Shown here piece by piece: positions 27,359-36,178 of a stretch of DNA of 64,000 bases. A model generated the notes under the pieces. It had not been told where the DNA came from, searched no databases, and saw only the letters and a list, made by a program, of their open reading frames with translations. Source of the DNA: Permianibacter aggregans (GTDB lineage Bacteria > Pseudomonadota > Gammaproteobacteria > Enterobacterales > Permianibacteraceae). Location: NCBI RefSeq assembly GCF_009756665.1, contig NZ_CP037953.1, positions 3,472,001-3,536,000 on the forward strand. The letters run 5' to 3'. Both the position numbers and the translations under genes were made by a program. The stretch's first letter is position 1; each line of letters starts with the position of its first letter.

Positions 27359-29446
27359 ATGAAGCCGCCGTTACAGCTTTTGCTGGTTGAAGACTCACAG
27401 GACGACGCCGATTTGCTGGCCATTGCGCTGCGCCGAGGCGGGCTTGAGGCCGAGGTGAGCCGGGTCGATTCGGCTGAACAATTCCGAGCAGCGCTGTTGG
27501 ATGCCACCTGGGATGTCATTCTTTCTGATGTCAATCTGCCCGGTTTTGGCGCCGAGGCGGCGTTGCGTATTGTCGATCAGTTGGCGGTATCTACCCCCTT
27601 TATTGTCGTTTCTGGCCATTTGAATACCGAAGAAGCGGTGACGATGATGCGCGCCGGCGCTGAAGACTTCGTCAAAAAAGACGATATGGCCCGGCTGGTG
27701 CCCGCCGTCGAACGGGCGATACGTGACGCCGAGCTGCTGCGCGACAAAAAGCAGGCCGAAGTAAAAGTCCGCAAATTAAGTCAGGCCGTGGAGCAAAGCC
27801 CCGGCGGCGTGGTGATTCTCGACCGCAGCGGCCGCATCGAATACATCAATGCCGCGTTCGCGCAAATGCTCAATGAAGAACGCGAAAACGTGTTGAACCA
27901 TTCTTTCTATGATTTGCTGAGCAAGAACTCACCGACCCATCGTACCCAGCAGATCCAGCGTGCGCTTGACGTTGGCGGCCATTGGCGCGGCGAGGTGCAT
28001 ACCCGCACCCATGATGGCAGCGCCATCTGGCTGTATGTAACGCTATCGCCGATGCGCACTGAAGAAAGCATCATCGAACATTATCTGGTGATGGCCGAAG
28101 ACATCAGCGTGCGCAAGGAATACGAGCAAAAACTGATGCGTCAGGCCAGCTACGACGAGCTGACCAAATTGCCGAACCGCTTGCTGGCATTTGACCGCAT
28201 TTCGGTGGCGCTGGCCGATGCCCGCCGCAACCAGCACAAAGCGGCGCTGTTTTTCCTGGATTTGGATAACTTCAAAAACGTTAACGACACGCTCGGTCAT
28301 TTTGCCGGTGACGCGCTGCTGGTCGAGGCGGCAACCCGGCTGGGTTCCTGTTTGCGCGAGAACACGACCTTGGCCCGCTTTGGCGGCGATGAATTTTTGA
28401 TCGTCATGCCGGATCTGGATTCGCCAAACAGCGCGCACCTGGTTGCTCAGCGCATTCTGAAAGCCTTGCAACAGCCTTTTTATATCCAGGGCCGCGAGTT
28501 GTTTGTGACCGCAAGTTTGGGCATCACGGTATTCCCGGACGATGGCGAAAACACCCAGGCGCTGCTGCAGAATGCCGACGCGGCGATGTATCGCAGCAAG
28601 GACATCGGCCGCAACAGCTACAGCTTTTTCACCAAGGAAATGAATCAGCAGGTGTCGCAGCGTTTGGGCATTGAAACCCAGTTGCGCCGGGCCTTGAGTC
28701 AGCATGAATTTCACTTGGCCTATCAGCCGGTGATGGATGCGGCCAGTGGTCAAATGGTCGCGGTCGAAGCACTGCTGCGTTGGAACAATAAAGAGCTTGG
28801 TTTTGTGCCGCCGGACCGGTTCATTCCGATAGCCGAGGAAACCGGGCTGATTGTGCCGATTGGTGAATGGGTGCTGCGGGAAGCGACACGCCAAGTGGCG
28901 CAATGGCAACGGCATTACGGCTTACCGCTGCGTTTGGCCGTCAACGTCTCGGCCCGGCAGTTCCAGGGCGAGGGCTTGCTGCCACTGCTGCGCGAGGTGC
29001 TCGATGAAACCGGTTTCGCCCCGGAATCGCTGGAGCTGGAAATCACCGAGCGCCTGATTCTGAACGAAACCGCCAGCAATTCAGAACAACTGCTGCGTAT
29101 TCATGAGATGGGCGTCAGCCTGTCTGTGGATGATTTTGGTACCGGCTTTTCCGCGCTTTCCTACTTAAAGCGTTTTCCGTTCCGGGTACTGAAAATCGAC
29201 CGCTCGTTTATTCGCGATATCTGCACCGATCAAGGCGATGCCTCGCTGACCAAAGCGATTATTGCGATGGCGCATGGTTTGGGCTTGCATGTCATCGCCG
29301 AAGGCGTCGAGGAGCAATCGCAGGAGCAATTCCTGATGGCCAGCCAGTGCGACATGCTGCAGGGCTATTATTACAGTCGACCATTGCCCGCCGCCGATAT
29401 CGAGCCGTTTATCCAGCGTTTTCAGCAACAAGCCAATACCGGTTAA
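27359..29446 (+). CDS. REC-PAS-GGDEF-EAL cyclic di-GMP signalling protein
   Basis: 695 residues from the ATG at 27359; a GTG six bases upstream is also possible. Domains in order: response-regulator receiver (1-125; LLVEDSQDDAD, acidic pocket, phospho-Asp in LSDVNLP, Lys in VKKDD), PAS (about 145-260), GGDEF (about 270-430, RFGGDEF intact) and EAL (about 440-690). The EAL core is complete: VEALLRW, NVSARQF, EITERLI, DDFGTGFSAL, KIDRSF, EGVE, LQGYYYS. There is no RxxD I-site before GGDEF (RENT instead), so product inhibition is unlikely. Both synthase and phosphodiesterase motifs are present, so the phosphorylated state or a PAS ligand may choose direction. No kinase is adjacent. Confidence 0.92.
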   Translation: MKPPLQLLLVEDSQDDADLLAIALRRGGLEAEVSRVDSAEQFRAALLDATWDVILSDVNLPGFGAEAALRIVDQLAVSTPFIVVSGHLNTEEAVTMMRAGAEDFVKKDDMARLVPAVERAIRDAELLRDKKQAEVKVRKLSQAVEQSPGGVVILDRSGRIEYINAAFAQMLNEERENVLNHSFYDLLSKNSPTHRTQQIQRALDVGGHWRGEVHTRTHDGSAIWLYVTLSPMRTEESIIEHYLVMAEDISVRKEYEQKLMRQASYDELTKLPNRLLAFDRISVALADARRNQHKAALFFLDLDNFKNVNDTLGHFAGDALLVEAATRLGSCLRENTTLARFGGDEFLIVMPDLDSPNSAHLVAQRILKALQQPFYIQGRELFVTASLGITVFPDDGENTQALLQNADAAMYRSKDIGRNSYSFFTKEMNQQVSQRLGIETQLRRALSQHEFHLAYQPVMDAASGQMVAVEALLRWNNKELGFVPPDRFIPIAEETGLIVPIGEWVLREATRQVAQWQRHYGLPLRLAVNVSARQFQGEGLLPLLREVLDETGFAPESLELEITERLILNETASNSEQLLRIHEMGVSLSVDDFGTGFSALSYLKRFPFRVLKIDRSFIRDICTDQGDASLTKAIIAMAHGLGLHVIAEGVEEQSQEQFLMASQCDMLQGYYYSRPLPAADIEPFIQRFQQQANTG

Positions 29447-29467
29447 GGCGCAAATCCAGCCTGTTAT

Positions 29468-29586
29468 GTAGATCCGAGTTCATTCGGACATCGTTCCAAC
29501 GAGAAATGTGTGCGAATAAATTCACACCTACAACGAGAGATTGCCGCAGGTTAGGTGGCTTTTGTAGGTCTGGATTTATCCGGGCA
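29468..29586. repeat. Cluster of three GTAGGT..ATTTATTC-type repeat units
   Basis: Unit 1 (29468-29492) is GTAGATCCGAGTTCATTCGG; unit 2 (29509-29532), on the opposite strand, reads GTAGGTGTGAATTTATTCGC; unit 3 (29563-29586) reads GTAGGTCTGGATTTATCCGG. They are related palindromic repeats in alternating direction, at the convergent ends of the EAL gene and the REC gene. They may form a hairpin cluster that separates the two transcripts. Confidence 0.6.
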
Positions 29587-29617
29587 TTTTTTAAAGAAAA
29601 AATTTCGCGTGAGAAGT

Positions 29618-30067
29618 TTAACTGGCAATCCACGAAGCCCGAGGCGCCTGATTGACCTGCAGCCAATAACCGGCCAATTGCGAGATGGTGTCGGTGAAGG
29701 CTTGGAAATCGACCGGTTTGGTTACGAAGCTGTTGACGCCGAGTTCATAGGTGCTGCGAATATCCCGCTCCTCGGCAGAGGAGGTCAGCACGACCACCGG
29801 AATGGATTGAGTACGGCTATCTTCCTTGATTTTCTTCAGTACCTGGATGCCATCAACCCGAGGCAGTTTCAGGTCGAGCATGATCAGTTTCGGTTGCTGC
29901 TCGATCGAGCGTTGCTGGTGTTCGCCCTGGCAGAAAATAAAGTCCAGGGCCTCGACGCCGTCGCGGGCGATTTCGATACGCTGGGCAACGTTTTTCCTGC
30001 GCAAAGCTCGCAAGGTCAGATCCAGATCGTTCGGATCGTCTTCTACCAGCAGAATTTCCACATCCAT
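29618..30067 (-). CDS. Single-domain response regulator (Rcp1-like)
   Basis: 149 residues from the ATG at 30067, with AAGG before it. A receiver domain: LLVEDDPNDLDL (acidic pair), LIMLDLKLP (phospho-Asp), VVVLTSS, FVTKPVDF (Lys). The EDDPND and LDLKLPRVDG pattern is that of the Rcp1/CheY-like stand-alone receivers, often partners of bacteriophytochrome or PAS kinases. No output domain. It is 54 bases downstream of the HDOD gene on the same strand, so likely a joint transcript. Confidence 0.88.
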   Translation of the reverse strand: MDVEILLVEDDPNDLDLTLRALRRKNVAQRIEIARDGVEALDFIFCQGEHQQRSIEQQPKLIMLDLKLPRVDGIQVLKKIKEDSRTQSIPVVVLTSSAEERDIRSTYELGVNSFVTKPVDFQAFTDTISQLAGYWLQVNQAPRASWIAS

Positions 30068-30121
30068 TGCCTTCCTTCGCCTGGCCATATTTGAAAAGCC
30101 TAGACTCATGAATGCTGGTTT

Positions 30122-30973
30122 TCAACTTGAACCAGCGAGTCCGCGCTGAATTTCCTGCACCTGCGCTTTCGCCTCGGTTAACAGCTCCATTGAGAACGAC
30201 GGGCTTTTCAGTGAGGCCGGCAATTTCTTGAACGCCGGTATCTGCGCCAAGCCCGGTAATCGTTGCGCTTGGGGTGTGCCGAGCAGAGCGTGGAAGCGGG
30301 CAATGGTGACAATGTCGGCGTAGTCGGCCGGGCCGTGATGATCGCGCTGCCAGTCGCCGCGGGCACGGGCGGTTTCGACCAGCGATTCATCAAAATTCCA
30401 GCGTTCCAGCAGACTGGCGCCAACTTGGCCGGCGAAACGTTCCAGAGTTTCCAACAGCAGATCTTTTTGCGTCAATAGTTGTGGGTATTCAACGATTTTC
30501 GCCAACAGCGGCAGCATGCCGATGTCCTGCATCAAGCCGGCCAAGGTTGCTTGATCGGTATTCAGCGGCGGGAAGTGCGGAGCCAACACACTCGATAGCG
30601 CCGCCAACCGGGTCGAGAACTGCCACTGCTTTTTCAGCAGCGGTTTCAGCACCGGTGATTGCGGTTCGTACAGCGCCATCATCGCGTAGCTGTAAACGTA
30701 GTTGCGGGTAGCGGACAGGCCCATCCGGGCCAATGCTGTCGCCAGTTGGTCGACCTTGCGGGCGCCGCGATAGAGCGGGCTGTTGACGATTTGCAGCAGG
30801 TAGGCGCTCAAGCCGGGGTCGAGTTGGATCAGTCGAGCCAGGCTCGCCAAATCGCAATCGGGTGATTGCATGACCTGTTGCACGCGCAAGGCGACATCGG
30901 GCAGTGCCGGCATTTTCAGCCGGTCGAAATTGATGTCGTCATGCAGGCGGGCGAACAGCGCGGTGATGCTCAT
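30122..30973 (-). CDS. HDOD domain protein
   Basis: 283 residues. The MPALPDVALRVQQVM start, DLASLARLIQLDPGLSAYLLQIVNSPLY and LAGLMQDIGMLPLL segments are typical of HDOD, an HD-related domain in signalling proteins. Here the metal-binding HD pair is replaced (LMQDIG keeps D only), so it is a regulatory, non-hydrolytic version. It is the upstream gene of a probable two-gene unit with the REC protein. Confidence 0.85.
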   Translation of the reverse strand: MSITALFARLHDDINFDRLKMPALPDVALRVQQVMQSPDCDLASLARLIQLDPGLSAYLLQIVNSPLYRGARKVDQLATALARMGLSATRNYVYSYAMMALYEPQSPVLKPLLKKQWQFSTRLAALSSVLAPHFPPLNTDQATLAGLMQDIGMLPLLAKIVEYPQLLTQKDLLLETLERFAGQVGASLLERWNFDESLVETARARGDWQRDHHGPADYADIVTIARFHALLGTPQAQRLPGLAQIPAFKKLPASLKSPSFSMELLTEAKAQVQEIQRGLAGSS

Positions 30974-31044
30974 GATTTATCGGACAAAAGCAACATGTAC
31001 TCAGTGTAGCCAAATCGGTGTTCACGATTTTTGCGCGAAATAAA

Positions 31045-31070
31045 AAACGGCCACACGTTGGTGGCCGTTT
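31045..31070. terminator. Terminator downstream of sodB
   Basis: AAACGGCCAC-6-GTGGCCGTTT, a ten-base perfect stem between the sodB stop (31089) and the HDOD gene. Preceding A-run and a short T-run support termination for the minus strand. Confidence 0.8.
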
Positions 31071-31088
31071 CGGGTGAAAACTTGGCGA

Positions 31089-31667
31089 TTAACCGAAGTT
31101 TTTCGAAGCGAAATCCCAGTTGACCAGATTCCAGAATGCCTCGACGTATTTCGGGCGGGCATTGCGGTAATCGATGTAGTAGGCGTGTTCCCAGACATCG
31201 CAGGTCAGCAGCGGTTTGTGACCGTCGAGCAACGGGTTGCCGGCGGCGCCGGTGTTGACGATGTCAACACTGCCGTCAGACTTTTTCACCAGCCAGGTCC
31301 AGCCGGAACCGAAGTTGCCGACGGCGGAAGCGCTGAATTTTTCCTTGAACGCGGCAAACGAACCGAAGGCTTTGTTGATGGCATCGGCGAGCGCGCCTTT
31401 TGGCTCACCACCACCGTTTGGTGACAGCGAATTCCAATAGAACGTGTGGTTCCACACCTGGGCGGCATTGTTGTACACGCCACCGCTGGCCTTTTTCATG
31501 ATGTCTTCCAGCGATTTGCCTTCAAAATCGGTACCAGGAACCAGTTTGTTCAAATTATCGACATAGGCCTGGTGGTGTTTGCCGTAATGGAAGTTCAAGG
31601 TTTCTTCGGAGATATGCGGAGCAAGCGCATTGCGGGGATAGGGCAGAGCAGGAAGTTCGAAAGCCAT
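31089..31667 (-). CDS. sodB: Superoxide dismutase, Fe type
   Basis: 192 residues from the ATG at 31667 (MAFELPALPYP), which has GAGGA upstream. All four metal ligands are visible in the motifs LNFHYGKHHQAYV, QVWNHTFYWNSL and DVWEHAYYIDY. Gln in AAQVWNHTFYW marks the iron rather than manganese type. A cytosolic dismutase that converts superoxide to peroxide and oxygen. It is divergent from grxD with about 200 bases between, a region that should carry both promoters. Confidence 0.95.
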   Translation of the reverse strand: MAFELPALPYPRNALAPHISEETLNFHYGKHHQAYVDNLNKLVPGTDFEGKSLEDIMKKASGGVYNNAAQVWNHTFYWNSLSPNGGGEPKGALADAINKAFGSFAAFKEKFSASAVGNFGSGWTWLVKKSDGSVDIVNTGAAGNPLLDGHKPLLTCDVWEHAYYIDYRNARPKYVEAFWNLVNWDFASKNFG

Positions 31668-31864
31668 AATCTTGTTCCTCGTCATTGTTGAAAGATAATC
31701 CCTTGATTTCGTAAGGGAAAATAAAAAATGCAAGGGCAATATGATAGCGCAAAGCCGTACCAACTGCAGAGCGGCGGTTAGAACGATTCGGCTTGACCTT
31801 GGTTTCACAGCGTATATACGAGTAAGATCGACACCAATCCCTTATCCAAGACGAGGTTTTTACC

Positions 31865-32191
31865 GTGGATACCGTAGAAAAAATCAAAAAGCAGATCGCT
31901 GACAACTCGATCGTGCTGTACATGAAAGGTTCTCCGAAGCTGCCAATGTGCGGCTTTTCCGCGCGCACTGCCGAGGCGGTTCTGCAATGCGGCGTGCCCT
32001 TCGCGTTCGTTGATGTCATTGCCAACCCGGATATCCGCGCCGAGTTGCCAAAATACGCCAATTGGCCAACGTTTCCGCAACTGTGGGTCAAAGGCGAATT
32101 GATTGGCGGCTGCGATATCGTCACCGAAATGTTTGCCAAAGGCGAACTGAAGCCATTGCTGGAGTCGGCTGGTGGTGAGACCGCACAGTAA
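31865..32191 (+). CDS. grxD: Monothiol glutaredoxin Grx4
   Basis: 108 residues, GTG start with GAGG upstream. The active motif is CGFS, the signature of monothiol glutaredoxins that carry a [2Fe-2S] cluster with glutathione and act in iron-sulfur cluster delivery and iron homeostasis with BolA partners. WPTFPQLWVKGELIGGCDI is the glutathione-binding region. Length normal. Ends with a strong terminator; lies upstream of the bfr/bfd and peroxiredoxin block. Confidence 0.95.
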   Translation: MDTVEKIKKQIADNSIVLYMKGSPKLPMCGFSARTAEAVLQCGVPFAFVDVIANPDIRAELPKYANWPTFPQLWVKGELIGGCDIVTEMFAKGELKPLLESAGGETAQ

Positions 32192-32202
32192 GTGCTGTGA
32201 AG

Positions 32203-32232
32203 GGAAAAAAGCCGCGTTTGCGGCTTTTTTTA
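32203..32232. terminator. Terminator after grxD
   Basis: AAAAAAGCCGC-4-GCGGCTTTTTT, a perfect symmetrical stem with A/T tails, 14 bases after the grxD stop. The next gene begins only 20 bases later, so it must have an internal promoter or use read-through. Confidence 0.9.
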
Positions 32233-32251
32233 TGGCTGAATGGAGGCGTTG

Positions 32252-33376
32252 ATGCAAACCGTTGTGGTACTGGGCGGATATGGCCAGTTTGGCCGCCATA
32301 TTGTCGAACGCTTGGCACATGATGCCGCGCTGACGATTGTCGTAGTCGGTCGCGACGAGAGTAAAGCCCGTGCCTGGATTGAAACCATCGCGAGTGCGGC
32401 AAAAGCGACGTTACTGCCACACGCAGTAGCGCTGAATCCGGTTTCGTTTCAGCAATTACTGCTTCAGTACGCGCCGAAGGTTTGCATCAATACCGTCGGC
32501 CCATTTCAAGCTGCGCAATACGATTACCCGCGTTTGTGCATTCAGCATCAGGTGCATTATCTGGACTTGGCCGATGCGCGCGATTATGTCGATGGTTTTT
32601 CTGTGCTTGATGCGCAGGCAAAACAGGCCAAGGTTTGTCTGTTGACCGGCGTCAGTACCGTTCCAGCCTTGTCATCGGTGGTGCTGGATACGCTCACACC
32701 AAAGTTTTCCGCACTTGCTGAAGTCGACTATTGCATCGCGCCCGGCAATCAAACCGACCGCGGTGAAGCGACTGTTGCGGCGATTCTGAGCTATGTCGGC
32801 CAAGCCTTTTCGCAATGGCGAGAGGGCCGCTGGCGGTCGGTGTTTGGCTGGCAGGGGGCGGTGAAAAAACGCTGGCGTTCCGGCATGACCTCGCGCTGGG
32901 TTTCATACTGCGATATCCCTGATCTATCGCTGTTTCCGTCACGTTATCCCGGCATGCAAACCGTGGTTTTTCGCGCTGGTTTGGAGCTGCCGTTGCTGCA
33001 TTGGGGGCTGTGGTTGATGTCGTGGCTGACGCGCTTTCGTGTAGTGAAAAACTGGCAAGTTTACGCTCCAGTTCTGACACGAATCAGTCGCTGGTTTCAG
33101 CGCTTTGGCTCCGATGTCGGCGGTATGCAAGTGACACTGAGCGGTTCGGATAACGATGGCAAGCCCATAATATGGTGTTGGGAACTCGTCGCCGCTGGCG
33201 GCGATGGCCCGAATATTCCTGCCATACCGGCGGTAGTTCTGTGCAGAAAGCTACTTACCGAAAATCAAATGGAATCTGGCGCCGGCGCTTGCCTAGGCCG
33301 TTTTACGCTGGCGGAGTTTTACGAGGAAGTCGCCGATTTGAATATTCGTTTTGATTGTTATGAGTATCAGCGATGA
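32252..33376 (+). CDS. Saccharopine dehydrogenase-like NAD(P)-binding protein
   Basis: 374 residues from the ATG at 32252, preferred because GGAGG lies just before it. The N-terminal Rossmann fold has VVVLGGYGQFGRHIVERL and VVGRDESKA, then INTVGPFQ and YLDLADARDY, all typical of saccharopine dehydrogenase-family reductases. The substrate is not known; many such proteins act in lipid or polyketide pathways rather than lysine. The stop overlaps the next start (ATGA), so it is the first gene of a three-gene coupled operon. Confidence 0.8.
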   Translation: MQTVVVLGGYGQFGRHIVERLAHDAALTIVVVGRDESKARAWIETIASAAKATLLPHAVALNPVSFQQLLLQYAPKVCINTVGPFQAAQYDYPRLCIQHQVHYLDLADARDYVDGFSVLDAQAKQAKVCLLTGVSTVPALSSVVLDTLTPKFSALAEVDYCIAPGNQTDRGEATVAAILSYVGQAFSQWREGRWRSVFGWQGAVKKRWRSGMTSRWVSYCDIPDLSLFPSRYPGMQTVVFRAGLELPLLHWGLWLMSWLTRFRVVKNWQVYAPVLTRISRWFQRFGSDVGGMQVTLSGSDNDGKPIIWCWELVAAGGDGPNIPAIPAVVLCRKLLTENQMESGAGACLGRFTLAEFYEEVADLNIRFDCYEYQR

Positions 33377-33897
33377 AGCAGTCCTTGTATCAACGCGTTT
33401 TAGGTGAGCAATTTCATCAGCTGCCGTTGGCTGTCCAGCAGATGCACAGCCTGATAGAGGGTGAACGTCTGGTGCAAGGCGTTTGTCAGATAGAGGGCGC
33501 GGAAAATCGCATTGCGGCGATTTTTGCGCGCTTGGCCGGTTTGCCGCGTGCAGGTGAAAATTTGCCGGTTAGTGTGCATTTTTCTGTGCGAAACGGCGTC
33601 GAGACCTGGGATCGACTTTTTGCCGGTAAACCGATGACTTCCTGGCAGTGGCAACAACAGACAATGTTGGTTGAACGTTTGCGCTTTGTCCGTTTTTATT
33701 TTGCCATTGATGCCGATGCTTCCGGTTTGCAACTCCGCTTACTGGCGATGCACGTTGCGGGTGTACCGGTACCTGCATGGCTATTTCCGCGTATTTCGGC
33801 GCGAGAATATCAGCAAGATGGTGTGTTTCATTTTGATGTATCGGCGGCGATCAAAGGCATTGGCCGTTTGGTGCATTACCGGGGATATTTGCAATGA
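33373..33897 (+). CDS. DUF4166 domain protein
   Basis: 174 residues, cytosolic. LPLAVQQMHSL, GENLPVSVHFSVRNGVETWDR and VSAAIKGIGRLVHYRGYL are in the pattern of DUF4166 proteins, which are often fused to or encoded beside saccharopine dehydrogenase-like proteins, as here. Function unknown. It overlaps both neighbours by four bases, a tight translational coupling. Confidence 0.75.
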   Translation: MKQSLYQRVLGEQFHQLPLAVQQMHSLIEGERLVQGVCQIEGAENRIAAIFARLAGLPRAGENLPVSVHFSVRNGVETWDRLFAGKPMTSWQWQQQTMLVERLRFVRFYFAIDADASGLQLRLLAMHVAGVPVPAWLFPRISAREYQQDGVFHFDVSAAIKGIGRLVHYRGYLQ

Positions 33898-34295
33898 ATG
33901 TTGAAAACATCGTTGTCTTCGACGCCCATTGCGTGCTCTGCAATGCCTGGGTGCGTTTTATTCTGCGCCACGATCACGATAAGCAATTTCATTTTGCTGC
34001 GGTGAATTCGGAAACCGGAAAAAATTTGCTGGAAAAAGCCGGTATTGATGCGCTCGATCCGCAGTCAATGTTATTCAAAGAAGGCCAGCGCATTCGAACT
34101 CATACCGATGCCATTATCCGGGTGCTGACACTGCTCGGTGGCTGGAAGAAAGTGGCGCTATTGGGCCGGGTGATACCGTCTGTGATTCGCGACCCGATTT
34201 ATTTGTTTGTTGCCAGACGGCGCTATCGCTGGTTTGGTCGCACCGAAAGTGGCGCGCTGCCAGAAGCACAACATCGCGGGCGATTTTTGCATTAA
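33894..34295 (+). CDS. DCC-family thiol-disulfide oxidoreductase (DUF393)
   Basis: 133 residues. The start VVFDAHCVLCNAWVRF carries the D-x-x-C-x-x-C motif that names the DCC family, followed by FAAVNSETG and a middle motif IRTHTDAIIRVL. Likely a small redox protein. The third gene of the coupled operon, overlapping DUF4166 by four bases. Confidence 0.85.
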   Translation: MNVENIVVFDAHCVLCNAWVRFILRHDHDKQFHFAAVNSETGKNLLEKAGIDALDPQSMLFKEGQRIRTHTDAIIRVLTLLGGWKKVALLGRVIPSVIRDPIYLFVARRRYRWFGRTESGALPEAQHRGRFLH

Positions 34296-34412
34296 AGCAA
34301 TTCTTGCTTCAAGTAGTTGTTAATTCCCTCTCCTTTCAAAGAAGGGGATTAGGGGGGAGTAGATAAACGTTTAATGAAAGGCGTTGCGCTACCAGGTTTC
34401 ACCTCCCTCCAA

Positions 34413-34435
34413 CTCCCTCCTCGGTGAGGAGGGAG
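34413..34435. terminator. Hairpin between the DCC gene and bfr
   Basis: CTCCCTCCTCGGTGAGGAGGGAG, a perfect ten-base stem with a GGT loop. It sits between two convergent genes and would stop both transcripts; its sequence also belongs to the CCTCCC/GGGAGG dispersed repeats like 23938-23959. Confidence 0.6.
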
Positions 34436-34444
34436 CACCGTGGC

Positions 34445-34924
34445 TTAGCTACCGATTTCACCACTGGCTGATTGCAGGTAGTTCTGCAGGCCCATTTTGT
34501 CGATCAGGTTCAGTTGGGTTTCCAGCCAATCGACATGCTCTTCTTCGCTGTGCAGGATGTCTTTCAGCACGTCGCGGCTGACGAAATCATGCACTTTTTC
34601 GCAGTGGAGAATGGCTTCTTTCAACAGAGGAATGGCTTTCATTTCCAGTTTCAGATCACATTCGAGCATTTCTTTGACGTCTTCGCCAATCAACAGCTTG
34701 CCGAGATCCTGCAGGTTCGGCACGCCTTCGAGGAACAGGATACGCTCGATCAGTTTGTCGGCGTGTTTCATCTCGTCGATCGATTCGTGGTATTCGTGTT
34801 CGCCGAGTTCCTTGAAGCCCCAATCCTTGTACATTCGGGCATGCAGGAAGTACTGGTTGATGGCAATCAGTTCGTTGGCAAGGGCTTTGTTCAGGTATTC
34901 GAGGACTTTCTTGTCGCCTTTCAT
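34445..34924 (-). CDS. bfr: Bacterioferritin
   Basis: 159 residues. A four-helix ferritin fold: [41 protein letters not shown] (Met52-type heme-ligand position in DEMKHAD), [12 protein letters not shown] and [15 protein letters not shown]. Ferroxidase-centre Glu and His residues are present. It forms 24-mers that oxidise and store iron. Downstream of bfd on the same strand with a 124-base gap, in which a Fur-like sequence (35017-35036) and a hairpin are seen. Confidence 0.95.
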   Translation of the reverse strand: MKGDKKVLEYLNKALANELIAINQYFLHARMYKDWGFKELGEHEYHESIDEMKHADKLIERILFLEGVPNLQDLGKLLIGEDVKEMLECDLKLEMKAIPLLKEAILHCEKVHDFVSRDVLKDILHSEEEHVDWLETQLNLIDKMGLQNYLQSASGEIGS

Positions 34925-35016
34925 CGTGCAGGCTCCTTTTGATGGGGATCATGCACGCAAGTTTAGTACCGGCGCTGCGACCGGACAAGGAAAAAAGGCG
35001 CTAAGTGATTGAATCT

Positions 35017-35036
35017 AAATGAGAATCCGTATTGTT
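35017..35036. promoter_or_regulatory. Weak Fur-like sequence upstream of bfr
   Basis: AAATGAGAATCCGTATTGTT keeps the left half of the Fur consensus AAATGAGAATNATTCTCATT well and the right half poorly. It overlaps a GAATCCG-8-CGGATTC hairpin, so it may instead be bfd terminator structure. Confidence 0.35.
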
Positions 35037-35048
35037 TCGGATTCTGGC

Positions 35049-35237
35049 TCAGGCTGCTTTATATGGCGTATTCAGCGTCAGCGTGGACTTCAGCAGGTCG
35101 CGCGCGTCTTGGCCGCAGCGGCCACACTGGGTGGCAACGCCCAACTGCTGAGCCAGATCTTTCATGGAATAGACGCTCTTGCCGACCACTTCTTTGATTT
35201 GGCGGCAGGTGACACCTTTGCACAGACAAACATACAT
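35049..35237 (-). CDS. bfd: Bacterioferritin-associated ferredoxin
   Basis: 62 residues. CLC near the N-terminus and CGRCG later supply the four Cys of the [2Fe-2S] cluster. Bfd reduces iron in bacterioferritin for release. Located upstream of bfr with a Fur-box 45 bases before the ATG (35283-35303), consistent with induction under low iron. Confidence 0.92.
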   Translation of the reverse strand: MYVCLCKGVTCRQIKEVVGKSVYSMKDLAQQLGVATQCGRCGQDARDLLKSTLTLNTPYKAA

Positions 35238-35282
35238 AGGGGCAGCGACTCAGTTGGTAGATGACAAGAGAAAGTATATGTA

Positions 35283-35303
35283 AATAAGAATGATTGTCAA
35301 TAA
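35283..35303. promoter_or_regulatory. Fur box upstream of bfd
   Basis: AATAAGAATGATTGTCAATAA resembles the GATAATGATAATCATTATC core. It lies where the bfd promoter should be, and bfd repression by Fur is well established in related bacteria. Confidence 0.6.
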
Positions 35304-35523
35304 GATTCAGCGGTGCGCCAGTACGAGATTTGAGCGATATCAAGGCCCGCTACCTGACATGCCGAAAAGTTGAGTTGTTTACTTGGATAAGTGGTACCAG
35401 AGGCGCCTATAATGTTGGCCTTCCTGATGTCGTGTGGTGGCTTCGACTGGTTCTTCCCGGACTGGTTTTCAGCACCAGCACGATATCCTGTTTCAGTTTT
35501 TCCATCTGCAAAAGGAGATCATC

Positions 35524-36129
35524 ATGGGTGTACTCGTAGGCCGTCCGGCTCCAGATTTCACGACCGCAGCCGTCACCGGCAAAGGCGAAATCGTCGATAA
35601 CTTCAATTTCAAAGCAGCGACCAAAGGCAAATACACAGTGGTGTTCTTTTATCCGCTGGATTTCACGTTTGTTTGCCCGTCCGAGCTGATTGCCTTTGAT
35701 CACCGCCTGGAAGAATTCACGTCGCGCGGTGTTGAGGTCATCGGCGTCTCGATTGACAGCCAGTTCACGCACAACGCCTGGCGCAACACGCCGGTCGACA
35801 AGGGTGGCATCGGCCAGGTCGGTTACACACTGGTTGCTGACGTCAAGCACGACGTTTGCCGTGCTTTCGATGTCGAGCATCCGGACGCTGGCGTCGCGCT
35901 GCGCGGCTCATTTCTGATTGACCGTGAAGGCGTCGTCCGTCATCAGGTCGTCAACGATCTGCCGCTGGGCCGCAATATCGACGAAATGCTGCGCATGGTT
36001 GATGCGCTGCAGTTCACCGAGAAGCACGGCGAAGTTTGCCCGGCTGGTTGGCAAAAAGGCAAAAAAGGTATGTCGGCATCGCCGGAAGGCGTCGCCAAAT
36101 ATCTGGCCGAAGAAGCCGAACAACTGTAA
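35524..36129 (+). CDS. 2-Cys peroxiredoxin (AhpC/Tsa family)
   Basis: 201 residues from the ATG at 35524, with GGAG upstream. The peroxidatic motif is DFTFVCPSE and the resolving Cys lies in the C-terminal HGEVCPAGW. The C-terminal tail after GVAKYL is typical of AhpC-like typical 2-Cys enzymes. It reduces hydrogen peroxide and organic peroxides using a disulfide reductase. No ahpF is adjacent. It is the last member of the grxD-bfr-bfd-prx run before the iron island. Confidence 0.93.
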   Translation: MGVLVGRPAPDFTTAAVTGKGEIVDNFNFKAATKGKYTVVFFYPLDFTFVCPSELIAFDHRLEEFTSRGVEVIGVSIDSQFTHNAWRNTPVDKGGIGQVGYTLVADVKHDVCRAFDVEHPDAGVALRGSFLIDREGVVRHQVVNDLPLGRNIDEMLRMVDALQFTEKHGEVCPAGWQKGKKGMSASPEGVAKYLAEEAEQL

Positions 36130-36146
36130 TCGTTGTTCGCATCAGG

Positions 36147-36178
36147 AAGGCTGCCGAATGGCAGCCTTTTTTATTTTT
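36147..36178. terminator. Terminator after the peroxiredoxin gene
   Basis: AAGGCTGCC-4-GGCAGCCTT followed by a long T-run. It ends just at the stop codon of the convergent MFS gene (36178-36180) and can stop both transcripts. Confidence 0.9.

Noticed and set aside
35017-35036. Full Fur box before bfr
   Set aside because: Only the left half matches the consensus; kept at low confidence as it overlaps a hairpin.
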